This document shows, one piece after another, positions 42,617 to 52,900 of a stretch of 64,000 bases of DNA (positions within the stretch are counted from its first letter, which is position 1; each line of letters begins with the position of its first letter). The position numbers and the translations under genes are program-made. The stretch spans positions 302,708-366,707 of the forward strand of contig CBFHHY010000001.1 of assembly GCA_965655795.1 (NCBI GenBank), written 5' to 3'. The notes beneath the pieces are model-generated. The model was given only the letters and a program-made list of their open reading frames with translations. It did no database searches and was not told the origin of the DNA. Source of the stretch: TMED14 sp002167805 (GTDB lineage Bacteria > Bacteroidota > Bacteroidia > Flavobacteriales > Schleiferiaceae).

Positions 42617-42770
42617 ACTACGTTTAATCAGGATACAATCTAGTTAGAAACTTTTGACTTAAGGAGGTTTTTCTACTATGTTTTCCAACAGTTTTGAACA
42701 TTTTTTAGGTTTCTTTTCTATGCCTGTAATATGAACTAATTTTAAGCAGCTAAATCAAAAATAAGACCAC
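42617..42770. promoter_or_regulatory. Divergent intergenic region between the TPR operon and glmM
   Basis: This 154 bp gap must contain two promoters. No exact TAnnTTTG match is present on the coding side of either gene; TAATTTTA toward glmM is one base off. At 42661-42667 there is a strong Shine-Dalgarno-like AAGGAGG, 10 nt before an ATG that opens an 18-codon frame ending at 42734. Nothing else structural was seen. Confidence 0.3.
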
Positions 42771-44180
42771 ATGTCATTAATTACATCAATTTCAGGAATT
42801 CGAGGAACTATTGGTGGCAAAACCGATGAAAATTTAACACCATTGGACATTGTGTCATATGCCTCTGCATATTCAAATTGGGTAAAGCGACAATCAAATA
42901 ACTTGTCTGAGGTTAAATTGAAAATAGCTGTAGGTAGAGATGCCAGACCCTCGGGTAGAGCTGTTCAGGACCTTGTAGTTTCAACACTAACTATGATGGG
43001 TATTGATGTCTTGGATTTAGGACTATCAACAACTCCAACTGTAGAGGTGATAGTTTCATTAGAAAAATGTCATGGAGGAATTGTAATTACAGCATCTCAC
43101 AATCCTGTGCAGTGGAATGCGCTCAAGCTACTAAATTCAAGAGGAGAGTTTCTTTCTGCCAAGGATGGGGAAGAAGTTTTAGATTATGCTAAATCGAGAG
43201 ATTTTGATTATTGTGAGGTATCCGATCTTGGTAATGTAACAGCAAGTAATAATGCAATTGAGAAACATATCAATGAGATATTAAAATTAGATTTAGTCGA
43301 TATTAATTTGATCAAAAAATGTGATTTCAAAATTGCTGTTGATGCCGTTAATTCAACTGGTGGGATAGCGGTCCCTATGCTTCTCGATGCTTTGGGTGTT
43401 AAAAATCAAGAATTATTGTATTGTGAGCCTAATGGTGACTTCCCTCATAATCCTGAGCCTTTAGAAAAAAACTTACATGATATTTGTGAGTTGGTTCAGC
43501 AATCGAATTGTGACCTTGGAGTTGTTGTTGATCCCGATGTTGATAGACTCGTTTTTGTTTCGGAAAATGGAGAATTGTTTGGTGAGGAATATACTTTGGT
43601 GACTATCGCAGATTATGTTCTTTCTCAGTCTAGAGGTAATTGTGTAAGCAATCTCTCGAGTTCAAGAGCACTGAGTGACATCGCCCACGTTCGAGAATCA
43701 CAATATTTTGCCGCGGCAGTTGGAGAGGTTAATGTGGTAGAAAAAATGAAAGAATGTAGTGCTCAGATTGGGGGTGAAGGTAATGGTGGAATTATTTACC
43801 CACCTCTTCATTACGGCAGAGACTCACTTGTTGGGATTGCCCTATTTCTCACATATTTAGCAAAATTAAAAATTGCAAATAGTGATATTAATGTTTCTTC
43901 CCTAAGAGCTAAGTATCCGAATTATTTTATGGCTAAAGAAAAAATAGATCTTTCTCCGTCAGCGGATATTGATAAGCTTTTGAATCGAGTGGCAGATAAT
44001 TACAAAAAAGAAAATGTGAACCGCGTGGATGGCTTGAAAATAGATTTTGAAGACAAATGGGTCCATCTCCGAAAATCAAATACTGAACCTATCATAAGAA
44101 TTTATACAGAGGCAAAGAGTAGGAAGGAAGCTGACGACTTGGCAGTTAACTTTGTATCAGAATTGAATAAGATCAGCTGA
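42771..44180 (+). CDS. glmM: Phosphoglucosamine mutase
   Basis: GlmM converts glucosamine-6-phosphate to glucosamine-1-phosphate on the way to UDP-GlcNAc for peptidoglycan and lipopolysaccharide. The 469 residues carry the N-terminal S-I-S-G-I-R-G-T, the phosphoserine loop T-A-S-H-N-P-V-Q-W-N, the metal loop D-P-D-V-D-R, the sugar loop G-G-E-G-N-G-G and the phosphate loop R-K-S-N-T-E-P (with the Asn version seen in many Bacteroidota). The G-E-G-N-G-G loop points to GlmM and not to the broad phosphoglucomutase at 26.8 kb. The cysteine desulfurase follows 58 bp downstream. Confidence 0.93.
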   Translation: MSLITSISGIRGTIGGKTDENLTPLDIVSYASAYSNWVKRQSNNLSEVKLKIAVGRDARPSGRAVQDLVVSTLTMMGIDVLDLGLSTTPTVEVIVSLEKCHGGIVITASHNPVQWNALKLLNSRGEFLSAKDGEEVLDYAKSRDFDYCEVSDLGNVTASNNAIEKHINEILKLDLVDINLIKKCDFKIAVDAVNSTGGIAVPMLLDALGVKNQELLYCEPNGDFPHNPEPLEKNLHDICELVQQSNCDLGVVVDPDVDRLVFVSENGELFGEEYTLVTIADYVLSQSRGNCVSNLSSSRALSDIAHVRESQYFAAAVGEVNVVEKMKECSAQIGGEGNGGIIYPPLHYGRDSLVGIALFLTYLAKLKIANSDINVSSLRAKYPNYFMAKEKIDLSPSADIDKLLNRVADNYKKENVNRVDGLKIDFEDKWVHLRKSNTEPIIRIYTEAKSRKEADDLAVNFVSELNKIS

Positions 44181-44238
44181 AGCAATAAATAATGAAATTC
44201 TACGACTATTTTCCATCAGATAATTCTATTTCTAAATC

Positions 44239-45375
44239 ATGAGTATATATTTCGATAACGCTGCAACTACACCTTTATCTCAAGAATCTAAAACTGCAAT
44301 GATGGAGGCTATGGAAAGCTTTGGTAATCCCAGCAGTACTCATAGTGAAGGCAGAAAGGCTAAGGCAATTGTTGAAACGGTTAGAAAAAATATTGCTTCA
44401 AGGCTAGGCTGTAAGGGTTCGGAAATTATTTTCACATGCGGTGGGACTGAAGCGGATAATTGGGCTCTAATATCTGGAGTGAAAAATTGCGGTATAACTG
44501 ATTTATATACCTCTGAGATAGAGCACCATGCAGTCACTCATGTTGCTGAATATATCGAGCAGAATGGACTTTGTAAAGTTCATTATATCCCTCATGATAA
44601 AAATGGTGTACATGATATTGCATGGTTAGAAAATGAATTAAAAGAAAAGTCGGAATTAGATCAGAAAGTTATGGTTTCATTAATGCATGCGAACAACGAA
44701 ATTGGAAATATTATTGATATTCAAGCTTTATCTGAAACTTGTAAAAAATATGGAGCTTATTTTCATAGTGATACAGTTCAAACTATGGCTCACTTGCCTT
44801 TGGATTTTTCGAAGATTAAACTCGATTTCGCCGCGTGCAGTGGTCATAAGTTTCATGGGCCAAAGGGAGTAGGGTTTGCTTTTGTCCGTCAAGGTATCAT
44901 TTGTGAACCATTTATCCTCGGTGGCGCGCAAGAAAGAAGTCATAGAGCAGGTACTGAAAATGTTATTGGTATCGCCGGTTTAGGAGCTGCATTTAATCTG
45001 TGTTTTGATGATATTTCTTCAGACCTTGTTAAGGTCACTGAAGTGAAAAAATATGCAATTCAAAGATTGAAGTCGGAATTTCCAAAAGTTCAGTTTAATG
45101 GACTTTCAGGAGATCTTAACCAAAGTCTTTATACGGTATTAAATTTTTATCATCCTGATTTGCATAGCAATGGAATGCTCAACTTTCAATTAGATATTAA
45201 TGGTGTTCAATGTTCAGGAGGTAGTGCGTGTAGCAGCGGAGCGGTTGGAGGTTCCCATGTTTTAAATGCTATTAGCTCTCCAGGAGGTACAAGAATATCT
45301 TTCTCACGTTACAGCTCCAAAGAAGAGGTTGATGAATTTATCGATGTCCTTAAAAAAGTAAAATCAGAATTGTAG
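44239..45375 (+). CDS. Cysteine desulfurase (NifS/IscS family)
   Basis: A 378-residue PLP enzyme that takes sulfur from cysteine for Fe-S clusters or thiolated tRNAs. The start Y-F-D-N-A-A-T-T-P-L is that of the IscS/NifS class. Visible active-site parts are H-H-A-V-T at the cofactor-stacking His, M-H-A-N-N-E-I-G, S-D-T-V-Q-T-M, the PLP lysine in C-S-G-H-K-F-H-G-P-K-G, and the catalytic loop S-G-G-S-A-C-S-S-G holding the persulfide cysteine. No iscU or tRNA-thiolation gene is adjacent, so the sulfur acceptor is unknown. It lies downstream of glmM and faces the convergent type B T9SS protein gene with a 24 bp gap. Confidence 0.95.
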   Translation: MSIYFDNAATTPLSQESKTAMMEAMESFGNPSSTHSEGRKAKAIVETVRKNIASRLGCKGSEIIFTCGGTEADNWALISGVKNCGITDLYTSEIEHHAVTHVAEYIEQNGLCKVHYIPHDKNGVHDIAWLENELKEKSELDQKVMVSLMHANNEIGNIIDIQALSETCKKYGAYFHSDTVQTMAHLPLDFSKIKLDFAACSGHKFHGPKGVGFAFVRQGIICEPFILGGAQERSHRAGTENVIGIAGLGAAFNLCFDDISSDLVKVTEVKKYAIQRLKSEFPKVQFNGLSGDLNQSLYTVLNFYHPDLHSNGMLNFQLDINGVQCSGGSACSSGAVGGSHVLNAISSPGGTRISFSRYSSKEEVDEFIDVLKKVKSEL

Positions 45376-45399
45376 GCTGCGTATTTTCTGCAGAATCAA

Positions 45400-48300
45400 T
45401 CAATAGATCAGACTAACATATCCATAAACCCAGCCGTCTTCAGTCTGAAACCTGTATACGTAGGTGTCCTGTTGAGCAGGTTTTCCATCGATTTTACCAT
45501 CCCAAAATTCTTTAAAAGGTTTATCGGTTTCAAAGACAACATTCCCAAATGAATTTAAAATCACAAACCGATCATTCGAAAAACAATTATTCCCACCAAT
45601 TTTTAGTTGTTCATTTTTCCCATCTCCGTTTGGGGTGAACGCACTTGGAATCCATAATCTTTGATCCATCCTTAACAGGGTTGAGGTGAAATCATAGCCA
45701 TACACAGCGTTGCAAATGGTATCGATTAGATCCAAGTGAACAGTATAGGTTCCACTGGCCGGTAAACGGTATGTAGCCACTTTTCCCGTGTCAGTTATTC
45801 CATTTTCAAAAGTCCATTTGTATATGTAATTTGCTGTATCTGCGCCATAGTTTACATCAACTCGAACTCGCCCATCTTTGCATGTGTCTGGCGCAACAGT
45901 AACGTCTGGGCCTGGCCAATCTGGGTCAAATGTCACCGTTTTAAAAATGGTATCGGATGTTCCACATGTTGTGTCATATGCGATGAGTTCTGTTTCAAAT
46001 GTCCCTGGATTGCTGAAGTTAAAAATAACGGTGTCTCCAAATTGAATCGACCCATCTACGAAATGCCATTCGTGCTTCTGGGAGCCATCACTTTCATTAA
46101 AAAAAGTCACTTTAAATTCTCTGTCGCATGAAAAATACTCAGTCGAGTAATCAGCTGTTGGAAATAAGCCTTGGTCATGATTGATGGTTAAAGAAGTACT
46201 ATCAGATATATCACAAACTGTATCTGTGGCTACCAATTTTATTGTATACGTCCCTTTGGTGAAAATAACTGTTGGTTCTTTTCCTGTCGAGGTTTGTCCA
46301 TTGCCAAAATCCCAAAAAAATTGATTCGCATTTAGTGAGTTATTGGTAAATGACACTCTCAAATTATCACAAAGTGTATCCACGTCAGATTCATAATCAA
46401 TAGAGGCATCTGCTGTTACTGATGTTTCAAAGTCAATTTTTATAACTCCTAAGTTGCAATTAGGAGATAGGTTTGTTGGAGAAATAACTCCTGGGGTTGT
46501 TGGAAAGCTTCCACCTGAACATGCCGCACATACAGCTTGATAAATGGTGCCATCAGGGGCAAATCTTGAAGTTCCGCCATCTACATGCTCGTTGCTGGAT
46601 CCGCCATAAAAAGTGGCGTAAAGAACTTTTGATGCATTTCGTTCCATAACGATAAAGTAAAAATCATTTCCATCTGTCGTTTTTTGAATAGCATCTACCG
46701 TAGTGGGTAAGCCATTGGTATTTCCACCTGCTTGTCCCTGATTAGTTTCTCCTCCCCAACCTGACATTAATATGTTTAGGCATTCATCAACGTTAAATGC
46801 TGTTGGAACTATGTTTATGAAGTTGTTGGCGGTACCAAACTTTGTACTGAATATTGTATTGCTTAAATTGCTATTATATTTCTGGATGAATTGTCCTCCT
46901 GAGGGGGTACTCCAGACGGAAGAGGGTTTTATGGGCCAAAGCCCAAAAGTCTGTCCAAAAACATAAATTCCTCCATATTTATCAATATCGATGAAGAAAC
47001 TTTGATCATTTTGGTTTGTGCCTAAATAAGTACTCTGTTCTATTGCACCCGAAGCTGATAGTCGAGTTATAAAACCATCCATACCTCCCATAAAATTGGG
47101 ATATTTACCCCCCGTTGTATTCGGAAAATTATTAGATGTAGTAGCTCCGGTAACATAAACTTTACCATTATTTGCAACCTTTATTCCCGAACCTGCTTCT
47201 TTTCCACTTCCTCCTAAAAACCTTGACCATCTTAAGTTTTGCAGATTTGGGGTCATTGAAAAAATTACAGCATCTGATTGCCCACCCGAAGTTCCAGCTC
47301 CTGGGAAAGAGGACCCTCCAGTAGTTGTGATCACAAAAATATTGTCATTTGGGTCTACTACTATTTCACCTCGAGCTTGATCTCCATAATTTTTTGCAAG
47401 ACTTAGGTTCAGTCCTTCATTTGAATTAGTGCCAATAAATGAACCTCCAGTTATTGATGTTCCTGATGCATTTAGCTTCAAGACGTAGGTGTCGATTCCA
47501 GCTGAAAATTCAAATGGAAGGTTTGAACCTGAACCTGGGCCATATGAACTTCCCCCATTGAAGGTTTTATCATAACCGGAGATCGGCATTCCATTGATTG
47601 GGAAGTCTGAAGAGCCTGTCGTCCCAAAAAGCAATAATTCTCCAGCGTTATTTACAATCATGGAATGCACTTGATCAGGAAGGCCACCACCGACATAAGT
47701 AGAATAAAGTCTTTGAGATCCATTGCTTGAAAATTTTGTGAGTCCGATATCCATGTTCGAATAATTTCCTCCGCTTGAGCTCCCACTATTGTAAGTTGGG
47801 TCAATTACTCCAATGGTTGTTGGATATCCTGGATTAAAGACAATACCGCCACCATATAAATTACCGAAGTCATCATATGTTGCGGTATACCCCCAATTAT
47901 CAGCTGTGCTCCCCGAAAAAGAGGTGAAAACTAATGTCGGATCTATGATAATAGTATGCTTTTTATTATATCTGCCTAGCTTAAAAGAAACCACATCATT
48001 ATTTATCTCAAATGAGCATTTTACTTTTTTCATTGATGTTAATGAATAGGCTACTGGAGCCGTTTCTATAATTTCTCCGAATGCCGTTTTTAGTATTAGC
48101 TGACCTTCTTTATTAAGGCTTGGGGTTAGACCTTCATATACCATTTTGATTTCGGCGGGGTCACCACTTGGGTAAATTTTCCAAAGCGACTTAGGACTTC
48201 CATTTTCGTCTTTTATTTCATAATCAATGTTGTCATAAATACTACGAAGTCGAAATCCCGAATATTCCGGCACTTTCGTCTTCCATCGTTTTGGGTTAGA

Positions 48301-48630
48301 TCCTAGAAAATAATTTCTTGTAGCCCCACTTTCTCTAAAGCCCTGAAAGGTTGAGTTTTCATTTGCGCCAATGTATTTGCATGAGAATGAATGGGCTTGA
48401 ACCTGCGAAACAGATTTTTCAGGCGAGTGGTTATGGTGATCCGGCAGTTCCTCAGGATTGTAAACAATAGACCGGTAACCGTTATTTTCATAAAAAAACG
48501 CTCCAAAGCGAAGATCCATTTTTGCAATAAAAGGCTCTTCCCATTGGCCGATATTCGGAATGAACAAAGGCTGGGCTCCCAAGCAAAAACTTGAAAGGAA
48601 TAGCACGATTTTTAAAGCCCAGTTTGACAA
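45400..48630 (-). CDS. Secreted protein with beta-propeller-like SBBP repeats, PKD domains and type B T9SS (gliding-type) sorting domain
   Basis: A 1076-residue exported protein. A short signal peptide (S-S-F-C-L-G-A-Q) is followed by a Bacteroidota DUF7948-type module (F-I-P-N-I-G-Q-W, residues about 22-230), SBBP-like beta repeats to about 730 (recurring D-(N/G)-x-x-(Y/F)-(V/I)-x-G-x-T units), three PKD-like domains to about 990 (F-F-W-D-F-G-N-G-Q) and the C-terminal gliding-motility-associated/CHU_C domain (P-S-A-F-T-P-N-G-D-G, Q-D-T-Y-V-Y-R), a type B T9SS sorting domain. Type B proteins are usually surface-attached through partner proteins of the SprF/PorP family, but no such gene is adjacent. 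The start codon is TTG, 6 bp after the stop of the methyltransferase gene. Confidence 0.88.
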   Translation of the reverse strand: MSNWALKIVLFLSSFCLGAQPLFIPNIGQWEEPFIAKMDLRFGAFFYENNGYRSIVYNPEELPDHHNHSPEKSVSQVQAHSFSCKYIGANENSTFQGFRESGATRNYFLGSNPKRWKTKVPEYSGFRLRSIYDNIDYEIKDENGSPKSLWKIYPSGDPAEIKMVYEGLTPSLNKEGQLILKTAFGEIIETAPVAYSLTSMKKVKCSFEINNDVVSFKLGRYNKKHTIIIDPTLVFTSFSGSTADNWGYTATYDDFGNLYGGGIVFNPGYPTTIGVIDPTYNSGSSSGGNYSNMDIGLTKFSSNGSQRLYSTYVGGGLPDQVHSMIVNNAGELLLFGTTGSSDFPINGMPISGYDKTFNGGSSYGPGSGSNLPFEFSAGIDTYVLKLNASGTSITGGSFIGTNSNEGLNLSLAKNYGDQARGEIVVDPNDNIFVITTTGGSSFPGAGTSGGQSDAVIFSMTPNLQNLRWSRFLGGSGKEAGSGIKVANNGKVYVTGATTSNNFPNTTGGKYPNFMGGMDGFITRLSASGAIEQSTYLGTNQNDQSFFIDIDKYGGIYVFGQTFGLWPIKPSSVWSTPSGGQFIQKYNSNLSNTIFSTKFGTANNFINIVPTAFNVDECLNILMSGWGGETNQGQAGGNTNGLPTTVDAIQKTTDGNDFYFIVMERNASKVLYATFYGGSSNEHVDGGTSRFAPDGTIYQAVCAACSGGSFPTTPGVISPTNLSPNCNLGVIKIDFETSVTADASIDYESDVDTLCDNLRVSFTNNSLNANQFFWDFGNGQTSTGKEPTVIFTKGTYTIKLVATDTVCDISDSTSLTINHDQGLFPTADYSTEYFSCDREFKVTFFNESDGSQKHEWHFVDGSIQFGDTVIFNFSNPGTFETELIAYDTTCGTSDTIFKTVTFDPDWPGPDVTVAPDTCKDGRVRVDVNYGADTANYIYKWTFENGITDTGKVATYRLPASGTYTVHLDLIDTICNAVYGYDFTSTLLRMDQRLWIPSAFTPNGDGKNEQLKIGGNNCFSNDRFVILNSFGNVVFETDKPFKEFWDGKIDGKPAQQDTYVYRFQTEDGWVYGYVSLIY

Positions 48631-48636
48631 ATTCTA

Positions 48637-49839
48637 TTATTTATTATTCGCAAAAATTCTTTGACATCGAAGAAACCACTTATTTCCTGATGTGTCTTCA
48701 TATGCAAACAAAAAGTGTTCCTTATTCTCTTTGCATTTTAGTCGTCTTCGAATTTCATCGTTATTCTCAGGGAAATTTCTGGATACAACCGATGCGCCAA
48801 TAGGCCAATCGGAACTGTAGGGTTTCTCTTTTCCCATGACCTTGAATATGCGTCCCGGAAATTCGGAGTGATAATCTGACGATGTCAGTATACGACTCGA
48901 GATATGGAGGGTTTTTAGGTTCCATTTTTTAGCAACAAAGGGAACTCCGTTAGATGCCACAATCGCAGGGTCTGGATCATATACGTAAGCTCCAGGTTCG
49001 TCCACAGAATTGTATTTAATGCCAGTATGGATTAAAATCCTGTAGTTCTCAATTCCATCATTTTTAATATCTACAGCAAATCTTTTTGGTCTGATATTTC
49101 TAGCTTTTGACGATATCATTATTAATTCTTTAACTTCTTTTTGGACGCTAAGAGTAATTAAATACTTGCAATTCGTAAACCATCTTAAAACTTGTTGGGG
49201 ATCTAACATTGGTGATAACTTGATGGCCACATAACTTGCGCATTCCTCCCATTTTTTAATTAAGTCTAAAGGATTCGGTGAGTATTTTTCAGGATGAAAA
49301 ACTCTCTTTCCATCGGGATCGATACGAGACGGATCTGCATAAATCCAATCATATGTTTTTTTTGCTTTAAAATTCTCTACATTGATATTAAAAATATTTC
49401 TATTGCTAGTACATCCTATTGAATTGTGATACATCACCTCGCAAAGGGATTCATTTGTTTCACAGATATCAATATTTTTGGCTCCCGCTCCTTCTAATCC
49501 CCATGTGTCAATCCCTGAACCCCCATTCGCTTCAAGAATATTTGTAAGTGGTTGAATTGTTGACATAAAAGTCGACCGCCATCGGGCAGTTGCTTCAGAG
49601 CTTGCTTGCGATAGTAATGAGGCTTTTGGAAAAATATAGTCTTTTCGATTAATAAGTTTTGGGAATCTTTGACTCATTTTTTGACGAATTTCTAATTGGT
49701 CAATATGAACCTGGAAATTACTACTTTGACCGTATTTCAATCTAAGTTCTTGGATTGTCTTCCCTGCGTTTTCTTTTTTGAATTTATAGATTTCTTCGGG
49801 GCTCGGGAAGCTTTTTGAGCAAATATAATTATGATTCAA
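48637..49839 (-). CDS. Class I SAM-dependent methyltransferase with THUMP-like C-terminal domain
   Basis: A 400-residue cytoplasmic protein. The core is a Rossmann methyltransferase with W-G-L-E-G-A-G-A as the AdoMet-binding glycine loop, an acidic second strand (I-D-I-C-E-T-N) and the catalytic strand D-W-I-Y-A-D-P-S-R-I-D, a variant of the D-P-P-Y type motif. The C-terminal third is the THUMP-like domain found in this Bacteroidota/Firmicutes family, which suggests RNA as substrate; no specific methylation has been shown as far as I know. The N-terminal 90 residues are helical. The frame starts with TTG; the first in-frame ATG (about residue 54) would remove part of the N-terminal helical domain. 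Its neighbour downstream is the type B secreted protein, upstream is the divergent giant T9SS gene. Confidence 0.85.
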   Translation of the reverse strand: MNHNYICSKSFPSPEEIYKFKKENAGKTIQELRLKYGQSSNFQVHIDQLEIRQKMSQRFPKLINRKDYIFPKASLLSQASSEATARWRSTFMSTIQPLTNILEANGGSGIDTWGLEGAGAKNIDICETNESLCEVMYHNSIGCTSNRNIFNINVENFKAKKTYDWIYADPSRIDPDGKRVFHPEKYSPNPLDLIKKWEECASYVAIKLSPMLDPQQVLRWFTNCKYLITLSVQKEVKELIMISSKARNIRPKRFAVDIKNDGIENYRILIHTGIKYNSVDEPGAYVYDPDPAIVASNGVPFVAKKWNLKTLHISSRILTSSDYHSEFPGRIFKVMGKEKPYSSDWPIGASVVSRNFPENNDEIRRRLKCKENKEHFLFAYEDTSGNKWFLRCQRIFANNK

Positions 49840-49932
49840 AAGTCAAATATGAATTTTTTTAACATTTTGGCACGCCGATTGCGCTGTGCGTGAGGAAAGT
49901 AAATGTAAATTTACAACTCAAATTATCATAAA
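49840..49932. promoter_or_regulatory. Divergent promoter region with a 12 bp palindrome
   Basis: The gap between the methyltransferase and the giant T9SS gene contains the perfect palindrome TGTAAATTTACA at 49904-49915. A possible promoter for the T9SS gene is TTG (49879-49881), 24 nt, then TAAATTTA (49906-49913, one mismatch to TAnnTTTG), so the palindrome would cover the -7 site. A GC-rich pair CACGC (49871-49875) and GCGTG (49888-49892) could also form a small hairpin. Confidence 0.35.
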
Positions 49933-52900
49933 ATGGCAAAGAGGTTTTTAAAAAGTATTATTGTTTTAGCTTGTTTGGTTCTGACTTCGCAGATGAAAGC
50001 TCAAATTGTTGACTCTACATTTTCTCACGTAGGTTCATCGATTTCGACTTTATTCATAGGTGGTGCGGGTCCAACAATTTCGAGTGTTTCAACTTGTCCG
50101 GATTCCATTGTGGCTCAGATTCCAGCGAATCAGTGGGTTTACGGAGTAGATATTTCCTACACTATGACCTCGCCGAATTCCGGAAATGGGTGGATGTCGG
50201 GGCAATTTAGTTATGTGAATTGCCGCACTACAGGAGTTTCAGAATCCACGATATCGCAAGGTACAGGTAATACTGCAGGTACTCAAGCTTATAACCGGAC
50301 TTCTGTAAATATCGCCAATGGTCTTTCTTTAACTGGAAAGCTTGTTTTTGATCTTCATGCATTCCGAAGCTGGGGAAATGGATCATGCGATACAACAATT
50401 GCAAAAGTTGATTCTGCGAGTTGGACAATAACGGTAAGCTATGGCCCGGCACCAACATGTTTTGCACCTACAAATTTGAATGCTGGAACGATTTTATCCA
50501 ATTCTGCTGATATTTCATGGACTACTGGAGGTGCAACGAATTGGCAAGTGCGTTACGATACCGTTGGTTTCAGTCCAACGAATTCCTCTTCTCCGTGGCT
50601 TTCACCCTCGGCGCCTTCAATTAGACTTACAGGCCTCATGTCTGCATCGAGCTATGATGTTTATGTACGTGATAGTTGCGGTTTGGGGAATTCCTCTTTA
50701 TGGGCAGGCCCATTGACGATCACAACACTCTGTACCCCACTGACTGCTCCATTTATGGAGTCTTTCTCGGGTGCAGCATGGAATGATGGAACCGGTTGGA
50801 GTAATGCCGGAAATACGATTGACTCTTGTTGGTCGAGAGATCCTCAGGCACCAACAGGTGGTGGGGGAGGTCAGCCTTTCGCTTGGGGTACACAAGATGG
50901 TGGAACTTCAACGAATAATACCGGTCCCAGTTCAGATCATACAACAGGTACAGCGGCTGGAAAGTATCTGTATACAGAGGCTAGTGGTGGTGGATATCAA
51001 TCGAATGCTCTTGTAACATCTCCACTCATCGATATAAGCTCTTTAACGAGCCCAAGTATTACTTTCTGGCGTCACATGTATGGAAACAACATTGGAACCC
51101 TTTCTCTAGATGTCTGGACCCCTTCAGGTGGATGGCAAAATAGTATTTGGAGCCATTCAGGTGCAGTACAGACCTCATCCAATGTTGCTTGGGATAGTAT
51201 TAATGTATCTCTCGCTGGCCTTTCGAATGATACGATCAGAGTAAGGTTTAGAGGCGTTCGTTCTTTTGGCAATACGGGTGATATGGCTATTGATGATATC
51301 ACTTTTGAAAATGGTCCCACATGTCCTGCTCCTACTGGACTTATAGCTTCAAATGTTGGTTTTACAGATGCGACATTTTCGGTCACTGGAACCTCTTCGA
51401 GCTATCAATTGAAAGGAACTCAAGGAACAAACTCTTTAATAGGTACGCCATTTACGGGAACATCAGGATCTTTAGCCGGGGCTTCGCCTGGGCAAACTTA
51501 TGACGTATTTGTGCGATCCATTTGCGGACCTGGAGACACAAGCTCGTGGTATGGGCCAATAATCATTCAAACTTTATGTGCTCCTGTAGTTCCATTTTTA
51601 GAAAATTTCGATGCGACGCCTTGGAATGATGGATCCGGTGTTTACAACTTAAATGATGGTCTCGATCCATGTTGGTTTAGAGATCCAGATGGATGTGTTA
51701 ACTCCGCGTCTCCTTATTCTTGGAATATCCGGAGTGACCCTCCAACAACTTATCAAAGTCCTTCTCAAGACGTGAGTGGAACAGGAAACTTTGTATATAC
51801 AGAGTCATCAAGCGGACTAACTGGTCAAGTAGCGTATCTTAGAATGCCTCCGGTGAATGTCTCATCACTCACAACTCCGGCGTTGACATTTAGTTATCAT
51901 GCATTTGGTAATTCTATGGGATCTTTGGCTTTTCAGGTCTGGACTCCCTCAAATGGTTGGGGTTCCTCAACTCCAGTTTTTTCGGGTGCCCAGCAAACTG
52001 CGGCTAATGCGCCATGGAAGGATACCACGTTTACTTTGTCGGCAACTTCTGATACGATTATGGTTCGCTTTGTTGCGACCAGAGGAAATGGTAACCAAAG
52101 TGACTTGGCTATTGATGAGGTTGGAATCATTGAGGCTCCTACATGTCCGGATCCATACAATATTTCTGTAACTAGTGGTGCTGCATCGTCGGTAACCTTA
52201 TCCTGGACATCAGGGGGTGCAACGATGTGGAATATCGCATATGGCCAAGCAGGTTCAGTGTCTTTCTTGCCATTCACAACAGCTGCAGCGAACCCATTTA
52301 CTCTTACAGGTCTTACACCAGGAACTTCATATGAGTTTTATGTAAGAGATAGCTGTGGTTCTGGAGATGTTTCTAATTGGGTGGGCCCAGTTTCATTTAA
52401 TACGCCTTGCGCGACTGTTGCAGCACCTTACTCGGAGGATTTTGATTTAAATTTTGATGAAGGAAATGGATGGTCAAATTCCGGCTCAACTGTCGATATA
52501 TGCTGGAGTCGTACTCCATCAACAGGTACAGGCACACCATGGTGGAACCAGCCTTATCATTGGGGTGGTGGGACTGGAACTACACCTTCAGGGAATACTG
52601 GACCCTCCAGCGATCATACATCAGGAAGTGGTTCTTATGCTTACATAGAGGCAAGCGGCGGAAATGGTACTAGTGCAGATTTATTTTCTCCAATCATAGA
52701 TCTAGACACACTGAGTAACCCAGAATTAGTTTTTTGGAAGCATCAGTACGGGAATCAAATGGGAACTTTTAGCGTAGCGCTTTCAGTAAATGGCGGTGCT
52801 TATTCTACAATTCACACTTCTTCAGGTGATCAAGGAAATAGTTGGATTCAAGTTAAAGTTCCATTATCGGCTGCATCGTTGGGAGATAGCATCCAACTCC

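Noticed and set aside
42678..42734. The 18-codon frame upstream of glmM as a real gene
   Set aside because: Kept only as an observation: it is very short, without known homologue or evidence of conservation; only the upstream AAGGAGG makes it notable.
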